A stretch of 64,000 bases of DNA. Origin: Flavobacterium wongokense (GTDB lineage: Bacteria; Bacteroidota; Bacteroidia; Flavobacteriales; Flavobacteriaceae). A program made the translations under genes and the position numbers. The stretch lies in NCBI RefSeq assembly GCF_021608265.1, contig NZ_JAKIHP010000001.1, positions 868,001-932,000 of the forward strand, read 5' to 3'. The stretch's first letter is position 1. Every line of letters begins with the position of its first letter. The notes beneath the pieces were generated by a model. The model did not search any database and was not told the origin of the DNA. It saw only the letters and a program-made list of their open reading frames with translations. Positions 25,107 to 34,978 of the stretch are shown piece after piece.

Positions 25107-25844
25107 TTAATTCCTTCCTTTCTCATCAAAATACAATTCGTTCAAAGGTTCGCTCTGCCAAAACTCTTTGGTATCAACATCGATAATCGTTAACGGGCCT
25201 TTGAAAGCTGCTCCGGTATCAATATTCCAAATGCATGCTTTTTGTACCGGAGTAGTTTGATTTATTTTGGTTACCGGTGTGTGCCCAATATATATTTCGT
25301 TGTACAAAGTCAGCCGCCTTGGATAAGAAACATTGTCTTTTGGGATTGAGGTATCCAATGCCAAGGCAGTTTCCCAAAGCGAGCGGTCCCAATAAAACAT
25401 TTTTGGAAAATATTCGTGCCAGATTCCGTTCATATTGGTGAATCCGGCATGGATGAACAAGCGATTTTTTTCATCGAGATAATAATCCTTAAGGTTTTTT
25501 AGGAACAAAACATGTTCCTGCCTTCTTTCCCTTGAAACGTTCATATATGCCTTGACCGTGGCTTCACCACCATGTTTGTACCACATTTCTTCCTCTATTT
25601 CGGCTTTATTCCCGGTAAACCAATCCAATAACAATTCGTCGTGGTTTCCGCGAATGAAAACGCAGGCATTGGTTTTTTCCAATTCCATTAAAAAGTCTAT
25701 TACTTGTGGTGATTCACTCCAGCCATCGACATAATCCCCCAAAAAAATCAAGGTGTCGTCATTGGTCACAGCTGCGCGTTCCAAAACCTGGCGCAATGCC
25801 CTTAATCCTCCATGGATATCACCAATCGCTAGTATTCGTTTCAT
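25107..25844 (-). CDS. Calcineurin-like metallophosphoesterase (PP2A/ApaH-like)
   Basis: The 245-residue cytosolic protein has the complete metal-site series: GDIHGG (8-13), GDYVDG (about 36-41), GNHDE (about 66-70) and GHTPV near residue 195. The arrangement matches bacterial serine/threonine phosphatases and diadenosine tetraphosphatases of the PP2A-like group. Whether its substrate is a phosphoprotein or a nucleotide cannot be told. It is read divergently from the carboxypeptidase-like protein gene at 25934. The barrel gene follows it after 31 bp. Confidence 0.92.
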   Translation of the reverse strand: MKRILAIGDIHGGLRALRQVLERAAVTNDDTLIFLGDYVDGWSESPQVIDFLMELEKTNACVFIRGNHDELLLDWFTGNKAEIEEEMWYKHGGEATVKAYMNVSRERRQEHVLFLKNLKDYYLDEKNRLFIHAGFTNMNGIWHEYFPKMFYWDRSLWETALALDTSIPKDNVSYPRRLTLYNEIYIGHTPVTKINQTTPVQKACIWNIDTGAAFKGPLTIIDVDTKEFWQSEPLNELYFDEKGRN

Positions 25845-25894
25845 CGAAAAAATTATAATTGTAAAAATAACAGAAATCTACTTACGTTTTTATT

Positions 25895-25902
25895 TATTTT
25901 TG
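25895..25902 (+). promoter_or_regulatory. -7 box for the gene at 25934
   Basis: TATTTTTG matches TAnnTTTG, 31 bases upstream of the ATG. Confidence 0.45.
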
Positions 25903-25933
25903 GAATCAACAACACAAACACTTATTCGACACC

Positions 25934-27109
25934 ATGAAAAAAATCAGCCTGCTCCTTTTAATCCTCATTTATAATTTTTCCTTTTCACAATCCAAGACCA
26001 TCAGCGGAATCATTAAGGATATTACTTCCTTACAGCCTGTGGAAAGCGTTTCCATTGGAATAAGCAATTCCAATTTGGGGACTATTTCCAATGAAGATGG
26101 GAAATTCCGCATCACACTTCCGGCAAATAGCAATAAAATTGAGTTTAGCCATTTATTGTATAATTTCGAAACGTATGCAGTCAAACAAAATGACACCGAA
26201 GTTGAAATCTTCCTAACGCCAAAATCCTTTAAACTCGATGAGGTAGTCATTAACCATAAGCCTGGAAAAGAACTGTTGACTGCTGCAATAGATGCATCAA
26301 AGAACAAACTGGAAAAATCAATTGTACTGAATACCTATTACCGCGAATTTGTGAATGTTGATAATAAATACACCTCATTTTCAGATGGGCTTGTCGATTT
26401 TTATGTCAAAAGGAAAAGCGGTGCTTCCGACGTGGAAGTTAAGCAAAGCCGGGTTTTTGATTTAAAGGATGAAAATGCTTCCGAAAGGGAACAAGCCATA
26501 CAGATGGTCAACTTAAATGACATCCGTGATGCGGTTACCAATGCGTACAATTTTAAAGGTTTGTCCAAAATATTAAAAGACGACAGCTATAATTATGGCG
26601 TCGAAACCAAAACTGAGGAAAATGGCAATGGAATTGAAGTTGTCACTTTTCAACCCAAAGACGGCATTGAGGAAGAACAGCTTTATGAAGGAAGTGTAAC
26701 GTATGATGCCAAAACCAAATTGATATTAGATATTGATATGCGCTTTTCTCCTGCCTATAAAAAGTTCAATACCGTTCATAATTTATTAATTGCAAAAGCC
26801 AAGTTTAATGATTTTGTAAGGAAATCGAAATTCAAACTCGATGGCGATAAGTATGTAATGGTTTACAACCAGATTAAGATTAATATCTATATCAAATTTG
26901 GCAAAATGATCAACAATACTTTCGAAAGCACTTACGATATGACGGTTTTAGATTATAAGGAAGGTGAATTTGAATTATTCAAAAGCAGGAAATACAGGGA
27001 AAGAAGCCTATTTGATAACGGCAATAAATACACCGAAGAATTCTGGAAAAAATACAATGTCGTGCTATTGAGTGACGCCGAAGAAAAAATAATCAACAGC
27101 CTGAAATAA
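25934..27109 (+). CDS. Exported protein with carboxypeptidase-like regulatory domain
   Basis: The 391-residue protein has a signal peptide (1-18, MKKISLLLLILIYNFSFS), then a CarboxypepD_reg-like fold (SGIIKDITSLQPVESVSIGI through FLTPKSFKLDEVVI, about 22-107), and a roughly 280-residue beta-rich C-terminal region with no barrel-type final residue. The same arrangement is common in Bacteroidota as a periplasmic relative of TonB-receptor N-termini. Function is unknown. It ends 2 bases from the convergent AlbA_2 gene with no terminator between. Confidence 0.82.
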   Translation: MKKISLLLLILIYNFSFSQSKTISGIIKDITSLQPVESVSIGISNSNLGTISNEDGKFRITLPANSNKIEFSHLLYNFETYAVKQNDTEVEIFLTPKSFKLDEVVINHKPGKELLTAAIDASKNKLEKSIVLNTYYREFVNVDNKYTSFSDGLVDFYVKRKSGASDVEVKQSRVFDLKDENASEREQAIQMVNLNDIRDAVTNAYNFKGLSKILKDDSYNYGVETKTEENGNGIEVVTFQPKDGIEEEQLYEGSVTYDAKTKLILDIDMRFSPAYKKFNTVHNLLIAKAKFNDFVRKSKFKLDGDKYVMVYNQIKINIYIKFGKMINNTFESTYDMTVLDYKEGEFELFKSRKYRERSLFDNGNKYTEEFWKKYNVVLLSDAEEKIINSLK

Positions 27110-27111
27110 TT

Positions 27112-28263
27112 TTATTTGGCCTCGGAATCGTATTTCATTTTTCTTAAAATGCGCATCGCTTCCTTAAAACTCAGGTAAACCGTCGCATTCCTTTGGGCCT
27201 TTAATAATGGTTTGGCGTCAATGAGTTTTTGTTTGGCATCGCCAATGCCATTCAGGTAACAAATCATCAATGTAGACGAAAGATTCTCCAAATCCATTTC
27301 TTCACGCTCAGAAAGTGTTACTCCTTTTTGGAGTTTGTTGAGCAGCGCCACATTCGAATTATAAATATGATGCAGCATTTTTTTGTTGAATGCCGGAGGT
27401 TCAAACAACATCTGGTTTTCTATTTTGTAGTAACCATTGTCAAAAAAAGTAATCTTTTGCTGTTCTAATGGATAATAACTTGTCTTATCGTTTAGTCCCA
27501 ACGGAACATGCTCTACAATGGTAAAACTTTCATCATCAAACTGAATGGAAACCACATCTAGAGCCGAATAAAACAGTTTAACCTGTTCATTGATCAATTC
27601 AATGTCAACCCTTGAAAGATAGGTTGTCTCCCTTACCCTTTTGGGATTTCCAGCCCAGCAGATGACAAACAATTCCTTGAAAACCTTGTATTGCGAAATC
27701 ATCTCGCCATGGCGTTCCACCATAAAATCCATGACGCCGTCAAGGGTATGCGCAATACTGTTGCGCGAACTGTTTTCAATGCTGATAACGGTTTCAATAT
27801 TGGTTTTTGAATACGGGATTTTATCTTCGGTAGGCATTGAATTGCTTCCAACCCTAACAAAAACAGTATTCGCCAAAATCGTATGGATGTTTTTCTTAAA
27901 ACAGGAGGTCTTGTGTTTGGGCTTGATAGTTACCAAACCAACAACCCTGTCTTTGGGCAGATTCGGAAACGGAACATTCTCATATTGGATTTTGGGCGGA
28001 TTTTCCAAATAGGCATTCACCAGGTTCTGGATTCGGCTGTCGTCAAAAAAGTCATCTCCTACGATTTCGTTATCCATGTCTTCAACACCCACAACGATAT
28101 AGGAATTGTTCGAAGGATTGGAATTTGACAAGGCACAAATGTGTTTTAAAAACTTTGCTTTTCCTTCTTTGGTGTGCAGGTTCAATTGGCGTTTTTTATC
28201 ATAAAAACTGCTCTCATCATTGTGAGCTAATAGGTTTTTAATCAAAAGGCGCTTGTTGATCAT
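27112..28263 (-). CDS. AlbA_2 (Schlafen-type) putative nucleic-acid-binding protein
   Basis: The 383-residue protein starts with an AlbA_2/divergent AAA-4-type domain: the early SSFYDKKRQLNL corresponds to the E-x-K core, and KFLKHICALSNSNPSNNSYIVVGVED (in two parts) to the glycine-ending strand. The remaining 200 residues are mostly helical. No DNA-binding winged helix or Walker motifs are evident. Members occur as regulators and in defence systems, but the neighbourhood here gives no sign of defence. It lies 19 bp downstream of the aldo/keto reductase gene on the same strand. Confidence 0.75.
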   Translation of the reverse strand: MINKRLLIKNLLAHNDESSFYDKKRQLNLHTKEGKAKFLKHICALSNSNPSNNSYIVVGVEDMDNEIVGDDFFDDSRIQNLVNAYLENPPKIQYENVPFPNLPKDRVVGLVTIKPKHKTSCFKKNIHTILANTVFVRVGSNSMPTEDKIPYSKTNIETVISIENSSRNSIAHTLDGVMDFMVERHGEMISQYKVFKELFVICWAGNPKRVRETTYLSRVDIELINEQVKLFYSALDVVSIQFDDESFTIVEHVPLGLNDKTSYYPLEQQKITFFDNGYYKIENQMLFEPPAFNKKMLHHIYNSNVALLNKLQKGVTLSEREEMDLENLSSTLMICYLNGIGDAKQKLIDAKPLLKAQRNATVYLSFKEAMRILRKMKYDSEAK

Positions 28264-28282
28264 TGGGCTAAATTACAATCTT

Positions 28283-29149
28283 TTACGGAACTTTATTCCC
28301 CATGCTTTCGGTCCAAATGGCAAACCAGTCTAATTGGTCCAGTTCCAATGCAACCGCTTTCATCAAAGCCTGTATCCGGGCAACATTTACGGTTCCGGCA
28401 ACGGGAATTACTTTCGCCGGATGTTTTAAAATCCATGCTAAAAGAATGGAATCTGAACCCAAATGGTATTTGTCCATCAATTGCACCAGGAGTTTTTTCA
28501 GCCTTCGGGTCTGCTCGGAATCTTCCCTAAACACCGTTCCTAGCGGATTCCATGACATTGGTGTAATGTTGTGCATCTGCATATAATCAAGGCTTCCGTC
28601 AAGCATGGCTTCATGATGCGTAGCCGAAAATTGGATTTGATTGTAATTGATTTCTGTTTTCTGGCGCAATAATTCGGTTTGCGATGTCGTAAAATTGGAA
28701 ACGCCAAAGTCAATGATTTTGCCTTCCTGTTTCAGTTGGGCAACTGCTTCCGCAATTTCATCGGCAACCATTAACGGACTTGGACGATGCAATAGCAGTA
28801 CGTCAAGATAATCGGTCTGGAGGTTTTTTAATGAATTTTCAACCGACCAAATGATGTAGTCTTTTGAATAATCATAATGTTTGATTTTATTATCCCGTCC
28901 GTTCACATGCTGGATGCCGCATTTTGAAATCAGCTGGATTTTCTTCCTGTCAATGCTGCTTTGTCCAAAGGCTTTCCCAAAATCGGCTTCAGTCGTATAA
29001 TTTCCATAGATGTCGGCGTGGTCAAAACTGGTGATTTGGTTTTCGATGCAGATGTGCATCAGGTGTTCCATTTCGGCAGTTGACAGGTTTTTATCCCAAA
29101 TTCCCCAGTTCATGGTTCCGGCTACAATTGGTGATAGTTTTGTCTTCAT
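28283..29149 (-). CDS. Aldo/keto reductase
   Basis: NADPH-dependent oxidoreductase of 288 residues with a TIM-barrel. The catalytic set is recognisable: FDHADIYGNY carries the Asp and Tyr, ISKCG the Lys, and LLLHRPSP the His. GVSNFTTSQTELL and the late IPVAGTVNVAR form the cofactor-binding end. It resembles the YdhF-like subgroup. The substrate is unknown. It probably heads a two-gene unit with the AlbA_2 protein. Confidence 0.93.
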   Translation of the reverse strand: MKTKLSPIVAGTMNWGIWDKNLSTAEMEHLMHICIENQITSFDHADIYGNYTTEADFGKAFGQSSIDRKKIQLISKCGIQHVNGRDNKIKHYDYSKDYIIWSVENSLKNLQTDYLDVLLLHRPSPLMVADEIAEAVAQLKQEGKIIDFGVSNFTTSQTELLRQKTEINYNQIQFSATHHEAMLDGSLDYMQMHNITPMSWNPLGTVFREDSEQTRRLKKLLVQLMDKYHLGSDSILLAWILKHPAKVIPVAGTVNVARIQALMKAVALELDQLDWFAIWTESMGNKVP

Positions 29150-29391
29150 TTTAAATTCATTTAGTTATTTGAAATTTGCTTTTGAATTTCGGAAATTTTA
29201 TTATTTTGCCATCGGAAAAATCCAAAATCGGATGAGGTCTTAAAATTATAAAAAGAAAATCATAAATCATCCTTAAAATGGGGATGTTTTCTAAAGTTTT
29301 AACGCATCCTTAACATCTCGTAAGGGATTAAATTTCCACTTTTGAAATGTTAAAATTATAACCGACACATATTAGAATAAATAGAGTAACT

Positions 29392-30396
29392 ATGGAAGAA
29401 ACTGGTACTGCTTTAGACATTAGAGCGATTAATGAAAAAATTGAAAAAGAAAGTGCTTTTATTGACTTGTTGACCATGGAAATGAACAAGGTCATTGTAG
29501 GTCAGAAACACATGGTGGAACGATTGTTAATCGGACTTTTAGGTCAAGGGCATATTTTGCTGGAAGGAGTTCCTGGTTTGGCAAAAACCTTAGCCATAAA
29601 TACTTTATCCCAAGCGGTTCACGGAAGTTTCAGCCGCATCCAGTTCACACCCGATTTATTGCCTGCAGACGTTGTCGGAACGATGATTTACAACATCAAG
29701 GCCAATGAATTCTCTATCAAAAAAGGTCCAATTTTCGCCAATTTCGTTTTGGCTGACGAGATCAATCGTGCTCCTGCCAAAGTGCAGTCGGCTTTGCTGG
29801 AAGCAATGCAGGAAAAGCAGGTTACTATCGGCGACACTACTTTTAAACTTGAAAAGCCATTTTTGGTTTTGGCTACCCAAAACCCAATTGAACAGGAAGG
29901 AACCTATCCATTGCCTGAAGCACAGGTGGATCGTTTTATGCTTAAAACCGTAATTGATTATCCAAAAGTTGACGAAGAGCGTTTGGTTATCCGCCAAAAC
30001 CTAAAAGGCGCATACGAAAAAGTAAATGCCGTTGTGACTACCAAACAAATCCTTGCTGCTCAGGAAGCCGTTCGTGAGGTTTATATGGACGAGAAAATTG
30101 AAAAATATATCCTGGATATTGTATTCGCCACGCGTTATCCTGAAAAATACAAACTCGAAAGTTTAAAACCGCTTATCGGTTTTGGAGCCTCACCTCGTGG
30201 AAGCATCAACTTGGCCACTGCGGCCAAATGTTATGCATTCATCAAACGCCGTGGTTATGTAATTCCGGAAGATGTCCGTGCAGTAGTGCATGATGTATTG
30301 CGTCACAGGATTGGCGTTACTTATGAAGCCGAAGCTGAAAACATCACTTCTGTTGACATCATCAACAAAATCGTAAACGAAATCGAAGTTCCATAG
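29392..30396 (+). CDS. MoxR-family AAA+ ATPase of the Bat operon
   Basis: The 334-residue ATPase has Walker A GVPGLAKT (about 64-71), Walker B VLADEIN (about 119-125) with the downstream APAKVQSALLEAMQEKQ motif, sensor 1 LATQNP and a C-terminal lid. MoxR proteins act as chaperones for VWA-domain partners, and three such partners (DUF58, BatA, BatB) follow directly. It is the first gene of an eight-gene operon running to 38255. The 242 bp upstream hold no unambiguous promoter, although TAAATTTC near 29329 is close to consensus. Confidence 0.96.
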   Translation: MEETGTALDIRAINEKIEKESAFIDLLTMEMNKVIVGQKHMVERLLIGLLGQGHILLEGVPGLAKTLAINTLSQAVHGSFSRIQFTPDLLPADVVGTMIYNIKANEFSIKKGPIFANFVLADEINRAPAKVQSALLEAMQEKQVTIGDTTFKLEKPFLVLATQNPIEQEGTYPLPEAQVDRFMLKTVIDYPKVDEERLVIRQNLKGAYEKVNAVVTTKQILAAQEAVREVYMDEKIEKYILDIVFATRYPEKYKLESLKPLIGFGASPRGSINLATAAKCYAFIKRRGYVIPEDVRAVVHDVLRHRIGVTYEAEAENITSVDIINKIVNEIEVP

Positions 30397-30420
30397 TAGA
30401 AACTCACAACTGGTTGCGAA

Positions 30421-31287
30421 ATGGAAACTAAAGACTTGCTCAAAAAAGTTCGTAAAATCGAAATTAAAACCCGAAGATTGAGTGATCATATCTTTTCGGG
30501 TGAATACCATACGTCGTTTAAAGGCCGTGGTATGACCTTTTCGGAAGTACGTCAATACCAATATGGCGATGATATCCGCGCCATTGATTGGAACGTGACG
30601 GCGCGTTATAACGAACCTTACGTTAAGGTTTTTGAGGAAGAACGCGAATTGACCATGATGCTTATGGTCGACATTTCGGGTTCGGAAAGTTTTGGTACCA
30701 AAAACCAGCTGAAAAGCGAAATCGTAACTGAAATTGCTGCCACCATGGCATTTTCGGCAACACAAAACAACGATAAGATTGGCTTGATTTTATTTTCAGA
30801 CCAAATCGAATTATACATTCCGCCTAAAAAAGGAAAATCACACGTCTTGAGAATCATCCGTGAGCTCATCGAATTCAAACCTAAGAGCAAAAACACCGAT
30901 TTGTCGCAAGCCTTGAAATTTTTATCGGGAACACAGAAAAAGAAAGCGATTGTATTCGTGATTTCTGATTTTATGGTTGATGATGACTATGAGAAAACCT
31001 TGAAAATTGCAGGGAAAAAGCACGACATCACTGGTGTCCGTGTTTACGATATCCGTGAGGAAAAGATGCCGAACATCGGAATGGTGGAAATGGAAGACGC
31101 TGAAACCGGCGAAATTATGGTGGTCAATACCGGTTCCAAAAGAACGCGTTTGAGCTATGAGGCTCAGTACAGGGAAAAAGTGGCTTACTTCAAGGATATT
31201 TTTTCAAAATGCGGCTCAGGAACTGTAAATACTAGAGTTGACGAAAGTTACGTGACAAAATTATTGGGTTATTTCAAATCCAGATAA
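30421..31287 (+). CDS. DUF58 VWA-like protein
   Basis: The 288-residue cytosolic protein has the DUF58 signature GDDIRAIDWNVTARYNEPYVK (split around residues 50-70) and a following von Willebrand A-like fold with an intact MIDAS start D84-x-S86-x-S88 (VDISGSE). DUF58 proteins almost always pair with MoxR ATPases. It lies 24 bp after moxR and 5 bp before the next gene. Confidence 0.95.
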   Translation: METKDLLKKVRKIEIKTRRLSDHIFSGEYHTSFKGRGMTFSEVRQYQYGDDIRAIDWNVTARYNEPYVKVFEEERELTMMLMVDISGSESFGTKNQLKSEIVTEIAATMAFSATQNNDKIGLILFSDQIELYIPPKKGKSHVLRIIRELIEFKPKSKNTDLSQALKFLSGTQKKKAIVFVISDFMVDDDYEKTLKIAGKKHDITGVRVYDIREEKMPNIGMVEMEDAETGEIMVVNTGSKRTRLSYEAQYREKVAYFKDIFSKCGSGTVNTRVDESYVTKLLGYFKSR

Positions 31288-31292
31288 GACAA

Positions 31293-32936
31293 ATGAAATT
31301 CAAATCATACATATTATTTTTGCTGCTGTCGACTTCGCTTTTTGCCCAAAAGGTGACGACTTCAGTCAATACCACCAAAAACAAAATCGGCGCCGAATTC
31401 AAGCTTACGCTAAAAACGGATGTTGACACACTTTCAAAGGTAAAATTCCCCGAAGCCAAGACTTTTGGTGCGTTGGAAGTAATCCAATCCTATAAGGTTG
31501 ACACCGTTAAAAACGGTGCGCGTTACCAATTGATAAAAAATTACGGCCTAACACAATTCGACAGCGGGAAATATATTATTCCAAAGATTCCGGTGGTCAT
31601 CAATGGTAAAACAACTTTTTCAGACAGCATCAAGGTTGAGGTCAACGATGTAAAAGTTGATACGTTGAAACAAAAAATGTACGACATCAAAGGCATTACC
31701 GAGGTTGAAAGTCCGTTGGGAAGCTGGTGGATTTATCTTTTAATCTTGTTGGCCATTGCCGTTGCCGGTTTCTTTATTTACAAATTCATCAAAAAGAAGC
31801 AAAGCGAACCAAAAGTTGAGGAAGTCGTTTTCAAAACACCTATCGAAAAAGCAACAACCTTACTGCAACAACTAGAACGCAGGGAACTTTGGCAAAAGGG
31901 TGAAATCAAATATTATTATTCGGAATTGACGGATATTGCCCGTAATTACATTGAGGAGGAAATCCATGTTCCTGCGATGGAAAGTACCACTGCTGAGCTT
32001 ATCGAAGGATTGCGTAAAGCAGCCAAACAACAAAAATTAAAACTTTCGAATGAAACCGTTGAAAACCTTGAAAAAGTTTTGAAGCAGGCCGATTTGGTAA
32101 AATTTGCCAAAGTAAAACCGCTGGATTTCGAAATTGAGGAAGATAAAAAACGTATATCAAATTCGATTGTAACCATCCACAAATCGATTCCTGAAGTTGT
32201 TGAAGTAGATGACGAATTGACAAAATGGAACGAACAGCTGAAGGAAACCGCACGTCTGCAAAAATTAAAAAAACAAAAACGTGTCCGCATTATTTCAACC
32301 ATCGGAATTGTATTGGGAATGTTGATGCTCTTTGTTTTAGGCCTGATTTATTTCAAAGGATTTGATTATGTAAAGGATAATATCATTGGCCATCCAACCA
32401 AAGATTTAGCTGAAGGAAAATGGGTTTACAGCGAATACGGAAGTCCCGGAGTAAGGATTGAAACCCCTAAAGTCCTCAAAAGGGTTGACGCGTCGAAGAT
32501 GATCCCAAAAGAAATGCAGAAGCTTATCAAGAGCATGAGCATGTTCGGCTACGGAAGCATGATTGATGATTTTTATCTGACCATTGCGACTACAACATTT
32601 GCACATCCAATAGAATCTGGTGCAGACGAAGCTTTGGATAAGGCAATTGAAGGTTCGTTAAAAACGATAGAAGCGCGTGGAGCACAAAATATTGTGGTTA
32701 AATCGGAAGAGTTTGAAACCCAAAAAGGGATTTCGGGCAAGAAAGCCTACGGAACGCTTACGGCGGTTGACCAGGCTTCACACAAAACACAAAAACTGTA
32801 TTACGAAATGCTTGTGTTCGCACAGCAGGGCGGTTTACAGCAAATTGTAATTATGCACCGCGAAGGAGATGAATACGGAAGGCAAATTTCAGAAAGGGTT
32901 CTGAACTCAGTTGAATTACAAACAGCACAAGAATGA
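31293..32936 (+). CDS. Bat-operon membrane protein (DUF4381/BatD-like), function unknown
   Basis: The 547-residue protein has a signal peptide (1-18), an Ig-like periplasmic domain (about 20-125), a transmembrane segment (about 146-168, WWIYLLILLAIAVAGFFIYK), a cytoplasmic helical region with the pattern of DUF4381 (ELTDIARNYIEEE near 211), a second transmembrane helix (about 331-352) and a C-terminal globular domain. It overlaps batA by 4 bases (ATGA), so translation is coupled. Homologues occupy this slot in flavobacterial Bat operons but carry no established role. Confidence 0.85.
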   Translation: MKFKSYILFLLLSTSLFAQKVTTSVNTTKNKIGAEFKLTLKTDVDTLSKVKFPEAKTFGALEVIQSYKVDTVKNGARYQLIKNYGLTQFDSGKYIIPKIPVVINGKTTFSDSIKVEVNDVKVDTLKQKMYDIKGITEVESPLGSWWIYLLILLAIAVAGFFIYKFIKKKQSEPKVEEVVFKTPIEKATTLLQQLERRELWQKGEIKYYYSELTDIARNYIEEEIHVPAMESTTAELIEGLRKAAKQQKLKLSNETVENLEKVLKQADLVKFAKVKPLDFEIEEDKKRISNSIVTIHKSIPEVVEVDDELTKWNEQLKETARLQKLKKQKRVRIISTIGIVLGMLMLFVLGLIYFKGFDYVKDNIIGHPTKDLAEGKWVYSEYGSPGVRIETPKVLKRVDASKMIPKEMQKLIKSMSMFGYGSMIDDFYLTIATTTFAHPIESGADEALDKAIEGSLKTIEARGAQNIVVKSEEFETQKGISGKKAYGTLTAVDQASHKTQKLYYEMLVFAQQGGLQQIVIMHREGDEYGRQISERVLNSVELQTAQE

Positions 32937-33934
32937 AAGAAGTAAGTTTTTTAAATCCTGAATTTTTCTGGTTGTTTTTACTACTTCCGGCTGCTGTTGT
33001 ATGGTACATCTGGAAAAGGAAACAGCAATCAGCAACGCTGAAGATAAGTTCGGTAAAAGGCTTTAAAGCGCAAAAATCATTGCTTGCCAAACTAAAACCT
33101 TTGTTGTTTGCATTGCGCTTACTGGCTTTAAGTTCCTTGATTATTGCAATGGCGCGGCCGCGAAAAGTAGATATCAGCAGCCAGACAAAATCTACCAAAG
33201 GAATTGATATTGTAATGGCGATTGACGTCTCGGGAAGTATGCTTGCCAAAGATTTAAAGCCAAACCGTATGGAGGCTCTGAAAAAAGTGGCAGAAAATTT
33301 TGTGGAAGGAAGGCCAAATGACCGAATCGGGATTGTAGTTTATGCTGCCGAAGCATATACAAAAACTCCCGTAACGAGTGACAAGGCAGTGGTTCAGGAA
33401 GCCATCAACAGCATCCAATACAACAATGTGCTGCAGGATGGAACCGGAATTGGAATGGGACTGACGACTGCAGTGAATCGTCTGAAAGACAGCAAGGCAA
33501 AAAGCAAGGTGATTATCCTGCTGACTGATGGTGTCAACAACGCTGGATTCATTGAGCCCGAAACCGCTTCACAGATTGCGCGCGAATACGGAATAAAGGT
33601 ATATACGATTGGAATTGGAACCAACGGAAATGCGATGTTCCCTTATGCTTATGCTCCAAATGGTGGATTTTTATTTAAGATGATGCCGGTGGAAATTGAT
33701 GTGAGCCTGCTTAAAACCATTGCCCGGAATACCGGTGGAAAATATTTCCGTGCGAGCAGCAACAGCAAATTGGAAGCGATTTATAAAGAGATAAATAAAT
33801 TGGAAACCACCGAAATCCAGGAACTCAAGTTCTATGATTATGATGAAAAATACAGGCCTTTTGTTTGGATTGCCGGTATTTTGGTGTTGATTGAATTTGG
33901 ATTGCGAAACACAATTTACAGAAGTTTTATTTAA
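32933..33934 (+). CDS. batA: BatA, membrane-anchored VWA protein
   Basis: The 333-residue protein has two N-terminal membrane segments (FFWLFLLLPAAVVWYIW and LLFALRLLALSSLIIAM), a VWA domain with complete MIDAS D98-x-S100-x-S102 (AIDVSGSM), later TGIGMG and LLTDGVNNAG, and a C-terminal membrane helix. Bat proteins were named for Bacteroides aerotolerance, but their molecular role is unsettled. It is paralogous to the next gene. Confidence 0.94.
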   Translation: MKEVSFLNPEFFWLFLLLPAAVVWYIWKRKQQSATLKISSVKGFKAQKSLLAKLKPLLFALRLLALSSLIIAMARPRKVDISSQTKSTKGIDIVMAIDVSGSMLAKDLKPNRMEALKKVAENFVEGRPNDRIGIVVYAAEAYTKTPVTSDKAVVQEAINSIQYNNVLQDGTGIGMGLTTAVNRLKDSKAKSKVIILLTDGVNNAGFIEPETASQIAREYGIKVYTIGIGTNGNAMFPYAYAPNGGFLFKMMPVEIDVSLLKTIARNTGGKYFRASSNSKLEAIYKEINKLETTEIQELKFYDYDEKYRPFVWIAGILVLIEFGLRNTIYRSFI

Positions 33935-33940
33935 AGGATT

Positions 33941-34978
33941 ATGTACGAGTTAGAAGAAAAATGGTATCTGTATTTCCTGATTGTCATTCCGGTAATGGCA
34001 ATGCTTTTCCTGTACATTCAATTCTGGAAAAGGAAAAAACAACGCGAGTTTGGCGATTTGGATTTAATCAAAAAACTAAGCCCTGAAAAATCCGCTTTTA
34101 AGCCTGCCTTGAAATTAGTCATTGTTTTATTGGGCTTAGCCTGTCTTATCATTGGTTTGGTTAACCCAAAAATCGGAACTAAAATGGAAACCGTCAAACG
34201 CGAAGGAATTGATATTATTTTTGCAGTTGATGTTTCCAAAAGTATGTTAGCCGAAGACGTTGCGCCAAGCCGTTTGGAGAAAAGTAAGCAACTGGTATCG
34301 CAAATCATCAACAATCTTGGGAACGACCGAATTGGGATTATTGCCTATTCCGGAAGCGCTTTCCCTGTTTTGCCCATTACCACCGATTACAGTGTTGCCA
34401 AAATGTTCCTGCAGACGATGAATCCGGGGATGATTTCGTCACAGGGAACATCCATCGACCAGGCAATTAACCTGGCCATGACTTTTGTAGATAAAAAAGA
34501 TAAAACCAACAAGCTCCTGGTTATCATTACTGATGGTGAAGACCATTCCAATAGTGCTCAGGATGCCGCAGAAGAAGCCAAAAAAATCGGATTGAAAATC
34601 ATGACCATTGGCGTTGGAACCGAAAAAGGAGGAACAATTCCATTGAAGCGAAATGGCGTTGTGGAGAGTTTTCAGCGCGACAAGGATGGTGAAGTCGTAA
34701 TTACCAAGCGAAATGCCGAAGTCCTGAAAACCATTGCCAAAGCTTCCGGCGGAGGTTATGTTGATGGCAATTCGACCAAAGAGGTGTTATCCTATCTAAA
34801 AAATGCACTGGACAACATCCAGAAAACAGAATTTGAAAGCACGCAGATGGCCGACTTTAAATCGCAGTTCCAATGGTTCCTGGGATTTGGTTTTTCCCTG
34901 TTGCTTTTGGATGTTTTCCTTTTGGAGAAAAAGACCAAATGGGTGAAAAAAATGAACTTATTTAACGAAAAGGAATAA
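33941..34978 (+). CDS. batB: BatB, membrane-anchored VWA protein
   Basis: The 345-residue paralogue of BatA has the same layout: N-terminal membrane segments, VWA with D97-x-S99-x-S101 (AVDVSKSM), IITDGEDHSN and a C-terminal membrane helix (FLGFGFSLLLLDVFLL). It lies 6 bp after batA, and its stop codon is immediately followed by the batC ATG. Confidence 0.94.
   Translation: MYELEEKWYLYFLIVIPVMAMLFLYIQFWKRKKQREFGDLDLIKKLSPEKSAFKPALKLVIVLLGLACLIIGLVNPKIGTKMETVKREGIDIIFAVDVSKSMLAEDVAPSRLEKSKQLVSQIINNLGNDRIGIIAYSGSAFPVLPITTDYSVAKMFLQTMNPGMISSQGTSIDQAINLAMTFVDKKDKTNKLLVIITDGEDHSNSAQDAAEEAKKIGLKIMTIGVGTEKGGTIPLKRNGVVESFQRDKDGEVVITKRNAEVLKTIAKASGGGYVDGNSTKEVLSYLKNALDNIQKTEFESTQMADFKSQFQWFLGFGFSLLLLDVFLLEKKTKWVKKMNLFNEKE

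Noticed and set aside
27112..28263. AlbA_2 protein as part of a defence system
   Set aside because: The neighbours are a metabolic reductase and an envelope protein; no nuclease, helicase, methylase or mobile-element genes are nearby.
29282..29302. CATCC ... GGGATG hairpin upstream of moxR
   Set aside because: The stem is only five pairs with a long loop and no T run at the end, so neither a terminator nor a riboswitch is supported.
29150..29391. Possible non-coding RNA or riboswitch in the 242-bp gap before the Bat operon
   Set aside because: No conserved motif, strong structure or consensus promoter could be identified by eye.
31561..31580. AGCGGGAAATA match to the dispersed repeat core
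   Set aside because: It is coding sequence (DSGKY) in the Bat-operon membrane protein and lacks the partner arm and end motifs.
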